From: Rubrimonas sp036770645
GTDB lineage: Bacteria > Pseudomonadota > Alphaproteobacteria > Rhodobacterales > Rhodobacteraceae
Assembly (NCBI GenBank): GCA_036770645.1
Contig: DAIPIU010000003.1
Coordinates: 1 to 64,000, forward strand
Length of the DNA: 64,000 nucleotides
Direction: 5' to 3'
Shown one piece after another: positions 24,988 to 36,495 of the stretch. The position numbers and the translations under genes are program-made. The notes under the pieces were generated by a model. The model was not told the DNA's origin. It saw only the letters and a list, made by a program, of their open reading frames with translations, and made no database searches. Every line of letters begins with the position of its first letter. Within the stretch, counting starts at the first letter, position 1.

Positions 24988-25030
24988 GCGCGCCGCGTTT
25001 CCCCAGGGGAACGCGGCGCGTGCCGTTTTC
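24988..25030 (+). terminator. Rho-independent-type terminator after the cytochrome gene
   Basis: A long G+C-rich inverted repeat, GCGCGCCGCGTTTCCCC against GGGGAACGCGGCGCG with one unpaired T, folds with a tiny loop. It is followed by TGCCGTTTTC. It sits about 30 bases after the cytochrome stop and before the peptide-importer operon. This is the best intrinsic terminator in the window. Confidence 0.75.
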
Positions 25031-25107
25031 GGCCCTCCGCATGCCTTGAAACCGCCGGGGGGGCGCTCTACCCCTGAGTGTAACGGGAATGGCGTGGAGC
25101 GATCGGC

Positions 25108-26964
25108 ATGCAGTTCACGCGGCGCGGGCTGGGACGGCTGGGCCTCGGTGCGGCCACGCTCGGAACCTTGCGGTTCCCGGCGGCGCGTGCGGCCGGGACC
25201 GTGCTGCGCGCCCATGGCGGCTCGCTGATCGGCGAGCCGCGCTACCCGGCTGATTTCCCGCACTTCGCCTACGTCAATCCCGACGCGCCGAAGGGCGGGA
25301 CCATCAGGCTCGCGACCGAAAGCCTGTTCGACAGCTTCAACCCCTTCATCGTCCGCGGCGACCCGCCCACGGGCATCGGCCTGATCTTCGACAGCCTGAT
25401 GAGTTCGTCGCTCGACGAGGGCTCGACCCACTACGGGCTGCTAGCGGAATGGTTCGAGCATCCCGCCGATCACGGCTGGGTCGCCTTCAAGCTGCGCGAG
25501 GGCGCGCGCTGGCATGACGGACGGCCGATCACCGCGGACGACGTGATCTGGACCTTCCGGACGCTGGTCGAAAAGGGTGCGCCGCTCTATCGCTTCTATT
25601 ACAAGAACGTGGTCGATGTCCGCGACATGGGCGGCGGCGTGGTCCGCTTCGACTTCGACCAGACCGGCAACCGCGAACTGCCGCACATCATGGGCCAGCT
25701 CTCCGTGCTGCCGAAGCACTGGTGGGAGGGGCGGGACTTCGAGGCCGGGGGTCTCGAGCCGATGCTCGCCTCCGGCCCCTACCGCATCGGCGCCTTCGAG
25801 CCGGGGCGCTTCGTCGAATACGAGCGCGTGCCGGAATACTGGGGCGCCGATCTGCCGGTGAACCGCGGCCAGCACAATGCCGACCGCATCCGCTACGAGA
25901 TCTACCTCGACAGCGCCGCGGCGCTCGACGCTTTCCGCGGGGGGCTGGTGGACTACCGCCTCGAGAATTCGGCGTCGAACTGGGCCCAGCGCTATGATTT
26001 CGCCGCGGCGCGCGACGGGCGGGTGCTGCGCGAGGAGGTGGCGCTGGACGGCCCGCAGCGGGTGCAGTTCCTGGTGATGAACCTGCGCCGGCCGAAGTTC
26101 CGCGACCCGCGCACGCGCAAGGCGCTGACGCTGGCCTTCGACTTCGAATGGACCAACCGCACCATCTATTTCGAGCAGTACGCCCGTCCGCGCAGCTACT
26201 TCCAGGGCACGGACGATCTGATGCCGGCGGGGGTGCCGCAGGGTCTGGAACTTGAATATCTTGAGACGCTTCGCGACAGCCTGCCGCCGGAGGTGTTCGG
26301 CCCGCCATGGACGCCGCCCGTCACGGACGGAACGGGACGCAACCGCGGCGGTCTGCGCTCCGCCGCCCGCCTGCTCGAGCAGGCGGGCTGGGCGCAGGGG
26401 CCGGGCGGGCGTCTGCAGGACGCCGACGGCCGCCCCTTCGCCATCGAGTTCCTCTCGGCGCAGGACGCGCAGGAGCGGGTCATCGGCCCCTACATCGCCA
26501 ACCTCGCCACGCTGGGCATCGATGCGCGCTTCCGCGTGGTCGACGCGCCGCAATACGTGCGCCGGGTCAGCCAGGACCCGGAGTTCGACTTCGACATGAT
26601 CATCTCGGGCCTCGGCAATTCCGAAAGTCCCGGCAATGAGCAGCGCGAATACTGGGGCTCCGAGGCCGCGACGCGGATGGGATCGCGCAATCTGTCCGGC
26701 GTGCAGGATCCTGCCGTGGACGCGCTCATCGACCGCATCATCTTCGCCGAGGGGCGCGAGGCACTGGCTGCCGCGACGCGCGCTCTCGACCGCGTGCTGA
26801 CGTGGCGGCACTATGCCATTCCGCAGCTCTACACGCCCTATGAACGGATCGCATACTGGAACATGTTCGGCCATCCCGACCCGCTGCCGTCGCGCGCCAT
26901 CGGCTTCCCGACCGTGTGGTGGGTCGATCCCGACCGCGCGTCCGCGCTGGAGCGCCGCTCGTGA
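25108..26964 (+). CDS. Extracellular solute-binding protein, family 5 (YejA-like), Tat-type signal
   Basis: Periplasmic binding protein of about 618 residues for an oligopeptide/microcin-C-type ABC importer. The N-terminus MQFTRRGLGRLGLGAAT carries a twin-arginine motif, suggesting export in folded form by Tat. The mature part starts with FPHFAYVNPDAPKGGTIRLA, the hallmark of YejA-like proteins. REGARWHDGRPITADDVIWTF is the family 5 signature. It ends with the YejA-type FPTVWWVDPDRA. GGAG about ten bases upstream supports the ATG at 25108. The stop overlaps the second binding-protein gene by GTGA. Confidence 0.9.
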   Translation: MQFTRRGLGRLGLGAATLGTLRFPAARAAGTVLRAHGGSLIGEPRYPADFPHFAYVNPDAPKGGTIRLATESLFDSFNPFIVRGDPPTGIGLIFDSLMSSSLDEGSTHYGLLAEWFEHPADHGWVAFKLREGARWHDGRPITADDVIWTFRTLVEKGAPLYRFYYKNVVDVRDMGGGVVRFDFDQTGNRELPHIMGQLSVLPKHWWEGRDFEAGGLEPMLASGPYRIGAFEPGRFVEYERVPEYWGADLPVNRGQHNADRIRYEIYLDSAAALDAFRGGLVDYRLENSASNWAQRYDFAAARDGRVLREEVALDGPQRVQFLVMNLRRPKFRDPRTRKALTLAFDFEWTNRTIYFEQYARPRSYFQGTDDLMPAGVPQGLELEYLETLRDSLPPEVFGPPWTPPVTDGTGRNRGGLRSAARLLEQAGWAQGPGGRLQDADGRPFAIEFLSAQDAQERVIGPYIANLATLGIDARFRVVDAPQYVRRVSQDPEFDFDMIISGLGNSESPGNEQREYWGSEAATRMGSRNLSGVQDPAVDALIDRIIFAEGREALAAATRALDRVLTWRHYAIPQLYTPYERIAYWNMFGHPDPLPSRAIGFPTVWWVDPDRASALERRS

Positions 26965-28805
26965 GGGGCCTGCTCGCCGCGGCCCTCGTCGCGCTGGCCG
27001 CCCTGCCCCTGAGGGCGGAGATCGTCGTCACCCATGGGCTGTCCGCCTTCGGAGACCTGAAATACCCCCCCGGGTTCGAGCACTTTGACTATGTCGAGCC
27101 GGACGCGCCCAAGGGCGGCGCCATCGTGACGACCAGCACGCGGGCGAACCAGACCTTCGACACCCTCAACGCCTACGCCCTTCGCGGCGATCCTCCGGCC
27201 GGTCTCTCTGCGCCCGAGAACCTCGTCTACGACACGCTGATGGCGGCGGCGGCGGACGAGCCCGATGCGGTCTACGGTCTCGTGGCTGCCCACGCCGAGT
27301 ATGTGCCGGGTGGCGACTGGGTCATCTTCGCGCTTCGCCCCGAGGCGCGTTTCGCCGACGGGTCCCCCGTGACCGCCGATGACGTGGCCTTCAGCTTCGA
27401 TGCGCTGAAGGGCGAGGGGGCGTCGCCCCGCTGGCGACTGGCTTTGCGCGACGTGATCGGGGCCGAGGCGCTGGGCCCGCATCGCGTGCGCTTCGCCTTC
27501 GCGCCGGAGGCTTCGAAGCGCGATCTGCCGATGCTGGTCGCCGGTCTTCCGGTCCTGTCGAAGGCATGGTTCGAGGGACGCGAATTCTCGGAACCGACCA
27601 TGGAGCAACCGATGGGGTCCGGCCCCTACGCCATCGAGGCGGTGGAGGCGGGGCGGTTCGTGACCTACAGGCGGCGCCCGGACTACTGGGCGGCGGATCT
27701 GCCTGTGAATCGCGGGCGCTGGAATTTCGACCGGATAACGTTCGAGTATTTCCGCGACCGCTCCGCCGCCGTCCCGGCGCTGCGCGCGGGCACGCTGGAC
27801 CTTCACGAGAGCTTCAGTTCGCGCGAATGGGCGACGGAATACGAGTTCGAAGACATCCGCAACGGCCGGGTGATCAGGGAGACCCTGCCTGACGACAGTC
27901 CGTCCGGTACTCAGGGTTTCTGGTGGAACACGCGAAGGGAAGGGCTGTCCGACCTGCGCGTGCGCGAGGCGCTGGGGTTGGCGTTCGATTTCGAATGGTC
28001 CAACCGCACCCTGTTCTACGATCTCTACACCCGCACCACGAGCTTTTTCCAGAGCACCGACATGGCGGCCGAGGGGCTCCCGACCGCGGACGAACGCGCG
28101 CTGCTCGAGCCTATGCGGGACAGGCTCGATCCTGTGGTGTTCGACGCGGCCTGGAGCCCCCCGGTCAGCGACGGGTCGGGGCGCAACCGCACGGCGATGC
28201 GCGAGGCGGCGCGCCTTCTGGACGAGGCCGGATGGAAACTGGACGGCGTCGGCCGCCGCAAGAATGCGGCTGGAAAGACGCTGAGCATCGAGTTCTTCGA
28301 CGACAACTCGGCCTTCGAGCGCATCGTCAATCCCTATGTGCAGAACCTCCGCGCCTTGGGCATCGACTCCCGCTTCCGCCTTGTCGATGCCGCGCAGAAC
28401 CAGCAGCGGATGCGCGAGTTCGACTATGACGTGACGACGGCGCGCTTCACGCTCGGCTCGACCCCGGGCGTCGGCCTGCTGAACTTCTTCCATTCCTCCA
28501 GCGCCGACCAGCCCGGTTCCTACAACCTGTCCGGCGTGCGCGACCCGGCGGTGGACAGCCTGGTCGAGACGATGATCTCCGCCACGGATCGCGAGAGCCT
28601 GCATGTCGCGGGCCGCGCGCTCGACCGGGTGCTGCGCGCCGGCCATTACTGGACGCCGCACTGGTACAAGGCCAGCCACACCATCGCCTACTGGGACAAG
28701 TTCGGCCGTCCGGCCGTCAAGCCCAGATATTCGCGGGGCATCCTTGACAACTGGTGGGTCGACCCCGCGCGCGAGGCCGCCCTCGGCCGGCGTGGCGGCG
28801 GCTGA
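26961..28805 (+). CDS. Second extracellular solute-binding protein, family 5 (YejA-like), Sec-type signal
   Basis: A 614-residue paralogue of the preceding protein, starting at a GTG that overlaps the previous stop. The signal peptide is Sec-type (VRGLLAAALVALAALPLRA, cleavage near RA-EI), with no twin arginines. The core shows FEHFDYVEPDAPKGG, PEARFADGSPVTADDVAFSF, PMGSGPYAIEAVEAG and the terminal LDNWWVDPAREAAL. Sequence similarity to the first copy runs full length but is moderate, so this is an old duplication. Two binding proteins sharing one permease probably widen the peptide range; the exact ligands are unknown. Confidence 0.9.
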   Translation: MRGLLAAALVALAALPLRAEIVVTHGLSAFGDLKYPPGFEHFDYVEPDAPKGGAIVTTSTRANQTFDTLNAYALRGDPPAGLSAPENLVYDTLMAAAADEPDAVYGLVAAHAEYVPGGDWVIFALRPEARFADGSPVTADDVAFSFDALKGEGASPRWRLALRDVIGAEALGPHRVRFAFAPEASKRDLPMLVAGLPVLSKAWFEGREFSEPTMEQPMGSGPYAIEAVEAGRFVTYRRRPDYWAADLPVNRGRWNFDRITFEYFRDRSAAVPALRAGTLDLHESFSSREWATEYEFEDIRNGRVIRETLPDDSPSGTQGFWWNTRREGLSDLRVREALGLAFDFEWSNRTLFYDLYTRTTSFFQSTDMAAEGLPTADERALLEPMRDRLDPVVFDAAWSPPVSDGSGRNRTAMREAARLLDEAGWKLDGVGRRKNAAGKTLSIEFFDDNSAFERIVNPYVQNLRALGIDSRFRLVDAAQNQQRMREFDYDVTTARFTLGSTPGVGLLNFFHSSSADQPGSYNLSGVRDPAVDSLVETMISATDRESLHVAGRALDRVLRAGHYWTPHWYKASHTIAYWDKFGRPAVKPRYSRGILDNWWVDPAREAALGRRGGG

Positions 28806-28806
28806 G

Positions 28807-29916
28807 ATGGGGGCCTATGTCCTGCGCCGACTGGCGCTGATCGTGCCGACGCTGTTCGGCATCATGCTGATCAACTTCGTGGTGATCCAGTTCGCGCCCG
28901 GCGGGCCCGTCGAGCAGGTCATCGCCGAACTGACCGCCGTCGGCGGCGGGGCGACCGAGCGGTTCTCGGGCGGAGGTGCGGACATGGGCGGCGGCGCGGC
29001 CCAAGCGCAGGCCGGCGGCGGCAGCGCCACCGGCTATCGCGGTGCCCAGGGCCTCGACCCGGCTTTCATCGCCCAGATCGAGAGGCAGTTCGGCTTCGAC
29101 CGCCCGCCGGTCGAACGCTTCCTGCTGATGCTGTGGAACTATGTGCGCTTCGATTTCGGCGACAGCTATTTCCGGTCGTCCTCGGTGGTGGGCCTGATCT
29201 GGCAGAAGCTGCCGGTCTCGATCACGCTCGGGCTCTGGACCACGCTGCTGGCCTATGCGGTGTCGATCCCGCTCGGCATCGCCAAGGCGGTGCGCGACGG
29301 CTCGCGCTTCGACGTCTGGACCTCTGGCGTGGTGATCGTGGGCTATGCCATCCCGGGCTTCCTGTTCGCGATCCTGCTGCGCACCCTGTTCGCCGAAGGT
29401 TCAGAGTTCTTCCCGTATTTTCCGCTGCGCGGCCTGTCCTCGTCGAACTGGGCGGATCTCGGCTTCTGGGCGCGGGTCGTCGACTATTTCTGGCACATCG
29501 CCCTGCCGATCAGCGCCATGGCGATCTCCGGCTTCGCGGTGCTGACGCTGCTGACGAAGAACAGTTTCCTCGACCAGATCAAGCTGCAGTATGTCGCCAC
29601 CGCCCGCGCCAAGGGCCTGTCCGAAAGACAGGTGCTCTACGGCCATGTGTTCCGCAATGCGATGCTGATCGTGATCGCCGGTTTTCCGGCCGCCTTCATC
29701 TCGATCCTGTTCACCGGCAGCCTGTTGATCGAGGTCATCTTCTCGCTCGACGGTCTTGGCCTGCTCGGCTACGAGGCGGTGCTGAACCGGGACTATCCCA
29801 TCGTGTTCGGCACCCTGTTCATCTTCGGCCTGATCGGGCTGCTGCTGCAGCTGCTGACGGATCTGGTCTATGTCTGGGTCGACCCGCGCATCGACTTCGA
29901 AAGCCGGGAGGCGTGA
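28807..29916 (+). CDS. yejB: Peptide ABC transporter permease (YejB-like)
   Basis: Inner-membrane permease of 369 residues with the DppB-type topology: TM1 at MGAYVLRRLALIVPTLFGIM, a long periplasmic loop, then five more helices. The loop contains a Gly/Ala/Gln-rich insert (about 45-75, GGGADMGGGAAQAQ), which is longer than in dipeptide permeases but usual for YejB. The EAA coupling motif lies in ATARAKGLSERQVLYGHVFRNA. The C-terminus DLVYVWVDPRIDF is a family hallmark. One base separates the binding-protein stop from its ATG, so it is co-translated. Confidence 0.92.
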   Translation: MGAYVLRRLALIVPTLFGIMLINFVVIQFAPGGPVEQVIAELTAVGGGATERFSGGGADMGGGAAQAQAGGGSATGYRGAQGLDPAFIAQIERQFGFDRPPVERFLLMLWNYVRFDFGDSYFRSSSVVGLIWQKLPVSITLGLWTTLLAYAVSIPLGIAKAVRDGSRFDVWTSGVVIVGYAIPGFLFAILLRTLFAEGSEFFPYFPLRGLSSSNWADLGFWARVVDYFWHIALPISAMAISGFAVLTLLTKNSFLDQIKLQYVATARAKGLSERQVLYGHVFRNAMLIVIAGFPAAFISILFTGSLLIEVIFSLDGLGLLGYEAVLNRDYPIVFGTLFIFGLIGLLLQLLTDLVYVWVDPRIDFESREA

Positions 29917-29920
29917 GAGC

Positions 29921-31063
29921 ATGGCCGTCGCCGATGCCCGCGCGCCCGCCCCGCCGCGCCGCCTGCCGGCGATCCCATGGCCGAGGCTCGATGCCCTGCA
30001 GCGCCGTCGGCTGGCCAATTTCCGCGCCAACCGCCGCGGGTTCTGGGCGCTGCGCATCTTCGGGGTGCTGTTCGCCATCTCGCTGTGCGCCGAGCTGATC
30101 GCCAACGACAGGCCCTACCTGATGTCCTTCCAGGGCCGGCTGGTGTTCCCGATGATCACCTTCGTCTCGGAGCGCGACCTCGGCGGCTTCCACGGAACGC
30201 GGGCGGATTTCCGCGACCCCTACGTGCAGTGCCTGATCCGCACCGGCGGCGACGACGAACGCTGCGATGCAGACGAAACCGCCCAGCCGGCACCGGACGC
30301 GCGGGCGGGCTGGACGATCTGGCCGCCGATCCCGTTCCGCTACGACACCATCAACTACGACGTGCCGAGGGCGCCGTCTCCGCCCGATGCCGTCAACTGG
30401 CTGGGCACCGACGACCAGGCCCGCGACGTGACTGCCCGCGTCATCTATGGCTTCCGCCTCAGCGTGTTCTTCGCGCTGATCGTGACTGTCGTGTCCTCGG
30501 TGATCGGCGTCGTCGCCGGGGCGTTGCAGGGCTATTTCGGCGGCTGGGTCGATCTGCTGTTCCAGCGCGTGGTCGAGGTCTGGACCAACATTCCCTCGCT
30601 CTACATCATCATGATAGTCTCGTCGGTGATCGCGCCGAACTTCTGGATGATGGTGTCCATCGTGGCGCTGTTCTCATGGACCGCGCTGGTGGGCGTGGTG
30701 CGGGCCGAGTTCCTGCGGGCGCGGAACTTCGAATACGTCATGTCGGCGCGGGCGCTGGGCGTGTCGAATGTCACGATCATGTTCCGCCACCTGCTGCCAA
30801 ACGCCATGGTGGCGACGATCACCATGCTGCCCTTCCTCGTGACCGGGGCGATCTCGACGCTGGCCGCGCTCGACCTTCTGGGCTTCGGGCTACAGTCGAC
30901 CAACGCATCGCTGGGCGAACTGGCGCTTCAGGGGCGCAACAACGTGCAGGCGCCCTGGCTGGGGCTGACCGCCTTCACGGTGTTCGCGGTGATGCTGTCG
31001 CTGCTGGTCTTCGTGTTCGAGGCGGTGCGCGACGCCTTCGACCCGCGCAAGGCGTTCGGATGA
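29921..31063 (+). CDS. yejE: Peptide ABC transporter permease (YejE-like)
   Basis: Second permease, 380 residues. The cytoplasmic N-terminus contains RRLANFRANRRGFWALRIF before TM1. The long periplasmic domain between TM1 and TM2 includes WPPIPFRYDTINYD and the typical NWLGTDDQARDVTARVIYGF. The EAA loop reads SARALGVSNVTIMFRHLLPNA. The C-terminus FEAVRDAFDPRKAF matches YejE. GGGAGG about ten bases before the ATG at 29921 supports the start. It follows yejB by four bases. Confidence 0.92.
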   Translation: MAVADARAPAPPRRLPAIPWPRLDALQRRRLANFRANRRGFWALRIFGVLFAISLCAELIANDRPYLMSFQGRLVFPMITFVSERDLGGFHGTRADFRDPYVQCLIRTGGDDERCDADETAQPAPDARAGWTIWPPIPFRYDTINYDVPRAPSPPDAVNWLGTDDQARDVTARVIYGFRLSVFFALIVTVVSSVIGVVAGALQGYFGGWVDLLFQRVVEVWTNIPSLYIIMIVSSVIAPNFWMMVSIVALFSWTALVGVVRAEFLRARNFEYVMSARALGVSNVTIMFRHLLPNAMVATITMLPFLVTGAISTLAALDLLGFGLQSTNASLGELALQGRNNVQAPWLGLTAFTVFAVMLSLLVFVFEAVRDAFDPRKAFG

Positions 31064-31076
31064 CCGGGGCCTTCGC

Positions 31077-32690
<1,614 letters not shown>

Positions 32691-32820
32691 GGCGGGGGCG
32701 CAACGCGCGGGGGCGCGGGCGGCGGGACGGTTCACGTCAACTTGTTCGTAACCCTTGCCGCGTTTACCTTTTCGACACCATAGGTGCGCGCCAGACGCGC
32801 CGTGTCTTGAGGCGACAGCG

Positions 32821-34023
32821 ATGCAGCTTCCCGAGCGGTTCTCGAACCTGCCGGATTACGCGTTTCCGCGCCTGCGGGCGCTGCTCGACCCCCACCCCCC
32901 GGGGGGCGAACCCCTGTCGATGTCCATCGGCGAGCCGACGCATCCGCCGCCGCCCTTCGTGGCCGACATCCTTTCGGCTGAGGCCTCGGGCTGGGGCCGT
33001 TATCCCCCCAACGAGGGCACGCCCGCGCTGCGCGAAGCCATCGCCGGCTGGCTCATCCGCCGCTACGGCCTGTCGCCAGGCCGCGCCGACCCGGACCGCT
33101 GCGTGCTGCCTCTGAACGGCACGCGCGAGGGGCTGTTCATGGCGGCGCTCGCGCTCTGCCCCGAGCGCAAGGCGGGCGGCGCGCCGGTCGTGCTGCTGCC
33201 AAACCCGTTCTACCAGTGCTATGCGGCCGCCGCGCTGGCCGCGGGGGCCGAGCCCGTCTACCTGCCCGCGACCGAGGCGACCGGCCACCTGCCCGATTTC
33301 GACGCGCTGCCGCAGGCCGTGCTGGCGCGCACGGCGCTCGCCTATCTGTGCTCGCCCGCCAACCCGCAGGGCGCGGTGGCCTCCGCCGCCTATTGGCGCG
33401 ACCTGCTGGCGCTGGCCGAGCGGCATGATTTCCGCATCCTCGCCGACGAATGCTACAGCGAGATCTGGCGCGCAGCCCCGCCGACGGGGGCGCTGGAGGC
33501 GGCGCAGGCGGCGGGCGCGGACCCGGAGCGGGCGCTGGCCTTCCATTCCCTGTCCAAGCGGTCCAACCTGCCGGGCCTGCGCTCGGGCTTCGCGGCCGGC
33601 GGCGCCGGCGCCATAGCCGCCGTGGGGCGGCTGCGCGCCTATGGCGGCGCGCCGTTGCCCCTGCCCGCGCAGGCTGTCGCGGCGGCAGCCTGGGCGGACG
33701 AGGCGCATGTCGCGGACAACCGGGCACTCTATGCCGAGAAGTATGCGATCGCGGACGAGATGTTGCAGGGGCTGCCGGGCTATGCGGCGCCGGAGGCGGG
33801 GTTCTTTCTGTGGGTGAAGGTCGGGGACGGCGAGGCGGCGGCGCTGAGCCTGTGGCGCGAGGCCGGGGTGCGGGTTCTGCCGGGGGCGTACCTGTCGCGG
33901 CCGACGCCCGCGGGCGATCCGGGCGCGGGCTGGCTGCGGGTGGCGCTGACACCCGCGCCGCAGGCCCTGCGACGGGGCCTCGCGGCGCTGGCGCGCGTTC
34001 TGGAACGGGAGGGCGAGGCGTGA
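32821..34023 (+). CDS. Aminotransferase, class I/II (DapC-like, succinyldiaminopimelate transaminase type)
   Basis: PLP enzyme of 400 residues. The N-terminus LPERFSNLPDYAFPRLRALL and SMSIGEPTHPPPPFV resemble DapC, which aminates N-succinyl-2-amino-6-ketopimelate in lysine/peptidoglycan synthesis. The PLP lysine lies in HSLSKRSNLPGLRSGF, with NPFYQCY, CSPANPQGA and the Asp-containing LADECYSEIW before it. The carboxylate-binding Arg is in WLRVALTP. The immediate downstream neighbour is ftsK (GTGA overlap), a frequent order in Rhodobacterales. DapC is the best guess, but other keto-acid substrates cannot be excluded. Confidence 0.83.
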   Translation: MQLPERFSNLPDYAFPRLRALLDPHPPGGEPLSMSIGEPTHPPPPFVADILSAEASGWGRYPPNEGTPALREAIAGWLIRRYGLSPGRADPDRCVLPLNGTREGLFMAALALCPERKAGGAPVVLLPNPFYQCYAAAALAAGAEPVYLPATEATGHLPDFDALPQAVLARTALAYLCSPANPQGAVASAAYWRDLLALAERHDFRILADECYSEIWRAAPPTGALEAAQAAGADPERALAFHSLSKRSNLPGLRSGFAAGGAGAIAAVGRLRAYGGAPLPLPAQAVAAAAWADEAHVADNRALYAEKYAIADEMLQGLPGYAAPEAGFFLWVKVGDGEAAALSLWREAGVRVLPGAYLSRPTPAGDPGAGWLRVALTPAPQALRRGLAALARVLEREGEA

Positions 34024-36437
34024 GCGACTGGACTGCCGAGGCGCCGCGCGCCCCGCTGCTGCCCGGCCCCGTGGCCGCCTTCCTGCGCCGCCGGGGCACC
34101 GAATTCGCCGGGCTGATCCTGGCGGTCCTAGGCATCGCGACGGCGCTGGCGCTGGGCAGCTACGATCCGCGCGACCCGTCCTGGTTCGTCGCCACCGCCG
34201 AGCCCGCGCGCAATCTGATGGGCGAGGCGGGGGCCCTGCTGGCCGATCCTCTGATGCGCAGCCTCGGCATCGCGAGCTGGGGCCTTGCGGCGCTGTGCCT
34301 CGTCTGGGGCCTGCGCCTGATGCTGCACCGGGGCGACGAGCGGGTGTGGTCGCGCATGGCGCTGGGCGCGCTGGCAATCCCGCTTGGCGCCGCCTTCGCC
34401 GCGGCCCATGCCCCCTGGGCGGGCTGGCCGCATCCAGGCGTGGGCCTCGGCGGCATCCTCGGCGACCTCGCGTTGGGACAGCTGCTGCGGATCGTCCCGC
34501 TGGGTCCCGAGGCGGCGCTGCTGCCGGTCACGCTGGCGCTGGCCGCACTGACGCTGGTCGCGGGGGCGCTGGCGCTCGGCCTCGACCGCGACGAGGCGCG
34601 GGGCATGGCGGGCTTCCTGTGGGCGGGACTCGGTGCCACGGCAAGGGGCGGCGGGGCGGCGGCCGCAACGGGCGGCGCCCGGCTGATCGCCGCCGCTCGC
34701 GCCCGGGCGGCGGGGCCCCGGTCGGGCCGCGTGGCCCCGCCCGAACCCGCGGGGCGCTCCCGGCGCGAGCCGCAGCTCGGTCGCGCCGCGGTCGCCGACC
34801 CGCCCGCGGACGACGCGCCGGAGCCGCTCGCCCCCCGTGTCGCCGCCCCCCCGCGCGCGGCCGCGCGCAAGAGCCGCCGGGCCCGCGCCGAGGAGCAGCC
34901 GAGCCTCGATTTCGACGCCGAGGCCCCCGCCTCCTACGACGCCCCGCCCCTGTCGGTGCTGGCGCGCCCCGTCGTCGGGGCCGCCCCGCCGCTGAGCGCC
35001 GAGGCGCTGGAGGAGAACGCGCGGATGCTGGAATCGGTGCTCGACGACTACGGCGTGCGCGGCGAGATCGGGGCCGTGCGTCCCGGCCCGGTGGTCACGC
35101 TCTACGAACTCGAGCCCGCGCCCGGCCTCAAGGCGTCGCGCGTGATCGGCCTGTCCGACGACATCGCGCGGTCGATGTGCGCCATCTCGGCCCGCGTCTC
35201 GACCGTGCCGGGGCGCAACGTCATCGGCATCGAGCTGCCGAACCTTTCCCGCGAGAAGGTGTTCCTGCGCGAGCTGCTGTCCTCGCCGGTCTACGAGGAT
35301 GCGGGCTACCGCCTCGCGCTCGCGCTCGGCAAGGACATCGCGGGCGAGCCGGTGGTGGCGAACCTCGCCCGCATGCCGCATCTGCTGATCGCCGGCACCA
35401 CCGGCTCGGGCAAGTCGGTGGCGATCAACACCATGATCCTGTCGCTGCTCTACCGCCTCGGCCCCGAGGAATGCCGGCTTATCATGATCGACCCCAAGAT
35501 GCTGGAACTCAGCGTCTATGACGGCATCTCCCATCTGCTGTCCCCCGTCGTCACCGACCCGCGCAAGGCGGTGGTGGCGCTGAAATGGACGGTGCAGGAG
35601 ATGGAGGACCGCTACCGCAAGATGTCGAAGCTCGGGGTGCGCAACATCGACGGCTACAACGCCCGCGTGCGCGAGGCCGTGGACAACGGCGAGCCCTTCA
35701 CGCGCACCGTCCAGACCGGCTTCGACGACGACACCGGCGAGCCGGTCTACGAGACCGAAAGCTTCGCGCCCGAGACGCTGCCCTACATCGTCGTGATCGT
35801 CGACGAGATGGCCGACCTGATGATGGTGGCGGGCAAGGAGATCGAGGCCTGCGTGCAGCGGCTGGCGCAGATGGCGCGCGCCTCCGGCATCCACATCATC
35901 ATGGCGACCCAGCGCCCCTCGGTGGACGTGATCACCGGCACGATCAAGGCCAACTTCCCCACCCGCATCAGCTTCCAGGTCACCAGCAAGATCGACAGCC
36001 GCACCATCCTCGGCGAGCAGGGGGCGGAGCAGCTGCTGGGCCAGGGCGACATGCTGTACATGTCCGGCGGCGGGCGCATCACGCGCGTGCACGGGCCATT
36101 CGTGACCGACGAGGAGGTCGAGGAGGTCGTGCGCCACCTCAAGACCCTCGGTCCGCCCTCCTACCTGTCCGCGGTCACCGAGGGCGGGGACGACCCCGAG
36201 GGGCCGTCCGACGAGGCGCTGGGACTCGGCGGCGAGATCGGCGAGGAGCAGCTTCTGGATCGCGCCATCGCCGTGGTGGCGCGCGACCGCAAATGCTCGA
36301 CCAGCTACATCCAGCGCAAGCTCCAGATCGGCTACAACCGCGCCGCGCGCCTGGTCGAGGAGATGGAGGCGATGGGCGTGGTCAGCACCGCCAACCATGT
36401 CGGCAAGCGCGAGGTGCTGGTGGGCGAGGCCGAGTGA
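34020..36437 (+). CDS. ftsK: DNA translocase FtsK
   Basis: An 805-residue division-septum DNA pump that clears chromosome ends and activates dif recombination. Four N-terminal membrane helices (about 25-200) are followed by an Ala/Pro/Arg-rich linker (to about 320) and the alpha/beta motor. Motor motifs: LIAGTTGSGKSVAINTM (Walker A), LPYIVVIVDEMADLMMV (Walker B), ATQRPSVDVITGTIKANFP. The C-terminal gamma winged-helix domain, CSTSYIQRKLQIGYNRAARL, recognises KOPS. The linker is shorter than in E. coli, as usual for alphaproteobacteria. The GTG at 34020 overlaps the aminotransferase stop. A lolA-type gene often follows ftsK in relatives, but here a Uma2 gene does. Confidence 0.96.
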   Translation: MSDWTAEAPRAPLLPGPVAAFLRRRGTEFAGLILAVLGIATALALGSYDPRDPSWFVATAEPARNLMGEAGALLADPLMRSLGIASWGLAALCLVWGLRLMLHRGDERVWSRMALGALAIPLGAAFAAAHAPWAGWPHPGVGLGGILGDLALGQLLRIVPLGPEAALLPVTLALAALTLVAGALALGLDRDEARGMAGFLWAGLGATARGGGAAAATGGARLIAAARARAAGPRSGRVAPPEPAGRSRREPQLGRAAVADPPADDAPEPLAPRVAAPPRAAARKSRRARAEEQPSLDFDAEAPASYDAPPLSVLARPVVGAAPPLSAEALEENARMLESVLDDYGVRGEIGAVRPGPVVTLYELEPAPGLKASRVIGLSDDIARSMCAISARVSTVPGRNVIGIELPNLSREKVFLRELLSSPVYEDAGYRLALALGKDIAGEPVVANLARMPHLLIAGTTGSGKSVAINTMILSLLYRLGPEECRLIMIDPKMLELSVYDGISHLLSPVVTDPRKAVVALKWTVQEMEDRYRKMSKLGVRNIDGYNARVREAVDNGEPFTRTVQTGFDDDTGEPVYETESFAPETLPYIVVIVDEMADLMMVAGKEIEACVQRLAQMARASGIHIIMATQRPSVDVITGTIKANFPTRISFQVTSKIDSRTILGEQGAEQLLGQGDMLYMSGGGRITRVHGPFVTDEEVEEVVRHLKTLGPPSYLSAVTEGGDDPEGPSDEALGLGGEIGEEQLLDRAIAVVARDRKCSTSYIQRKLQIGYNRAARLVEEMEAMGVVSTANHVGKREVLVGEAE

Positions 36438-36495
36438 CGTCGCGCGGCGCGCCGGGCCGTGCTAGGCTCGCCGCATGCGCAGGAGGATCGCGCCC

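Noticed and set aside
36438..36495. tRNA or other RNA gene after ftsK
   Set aside because: Too short and with no cloverleaf arms; the AGGAGG inside it serves the Uma2-family gene.
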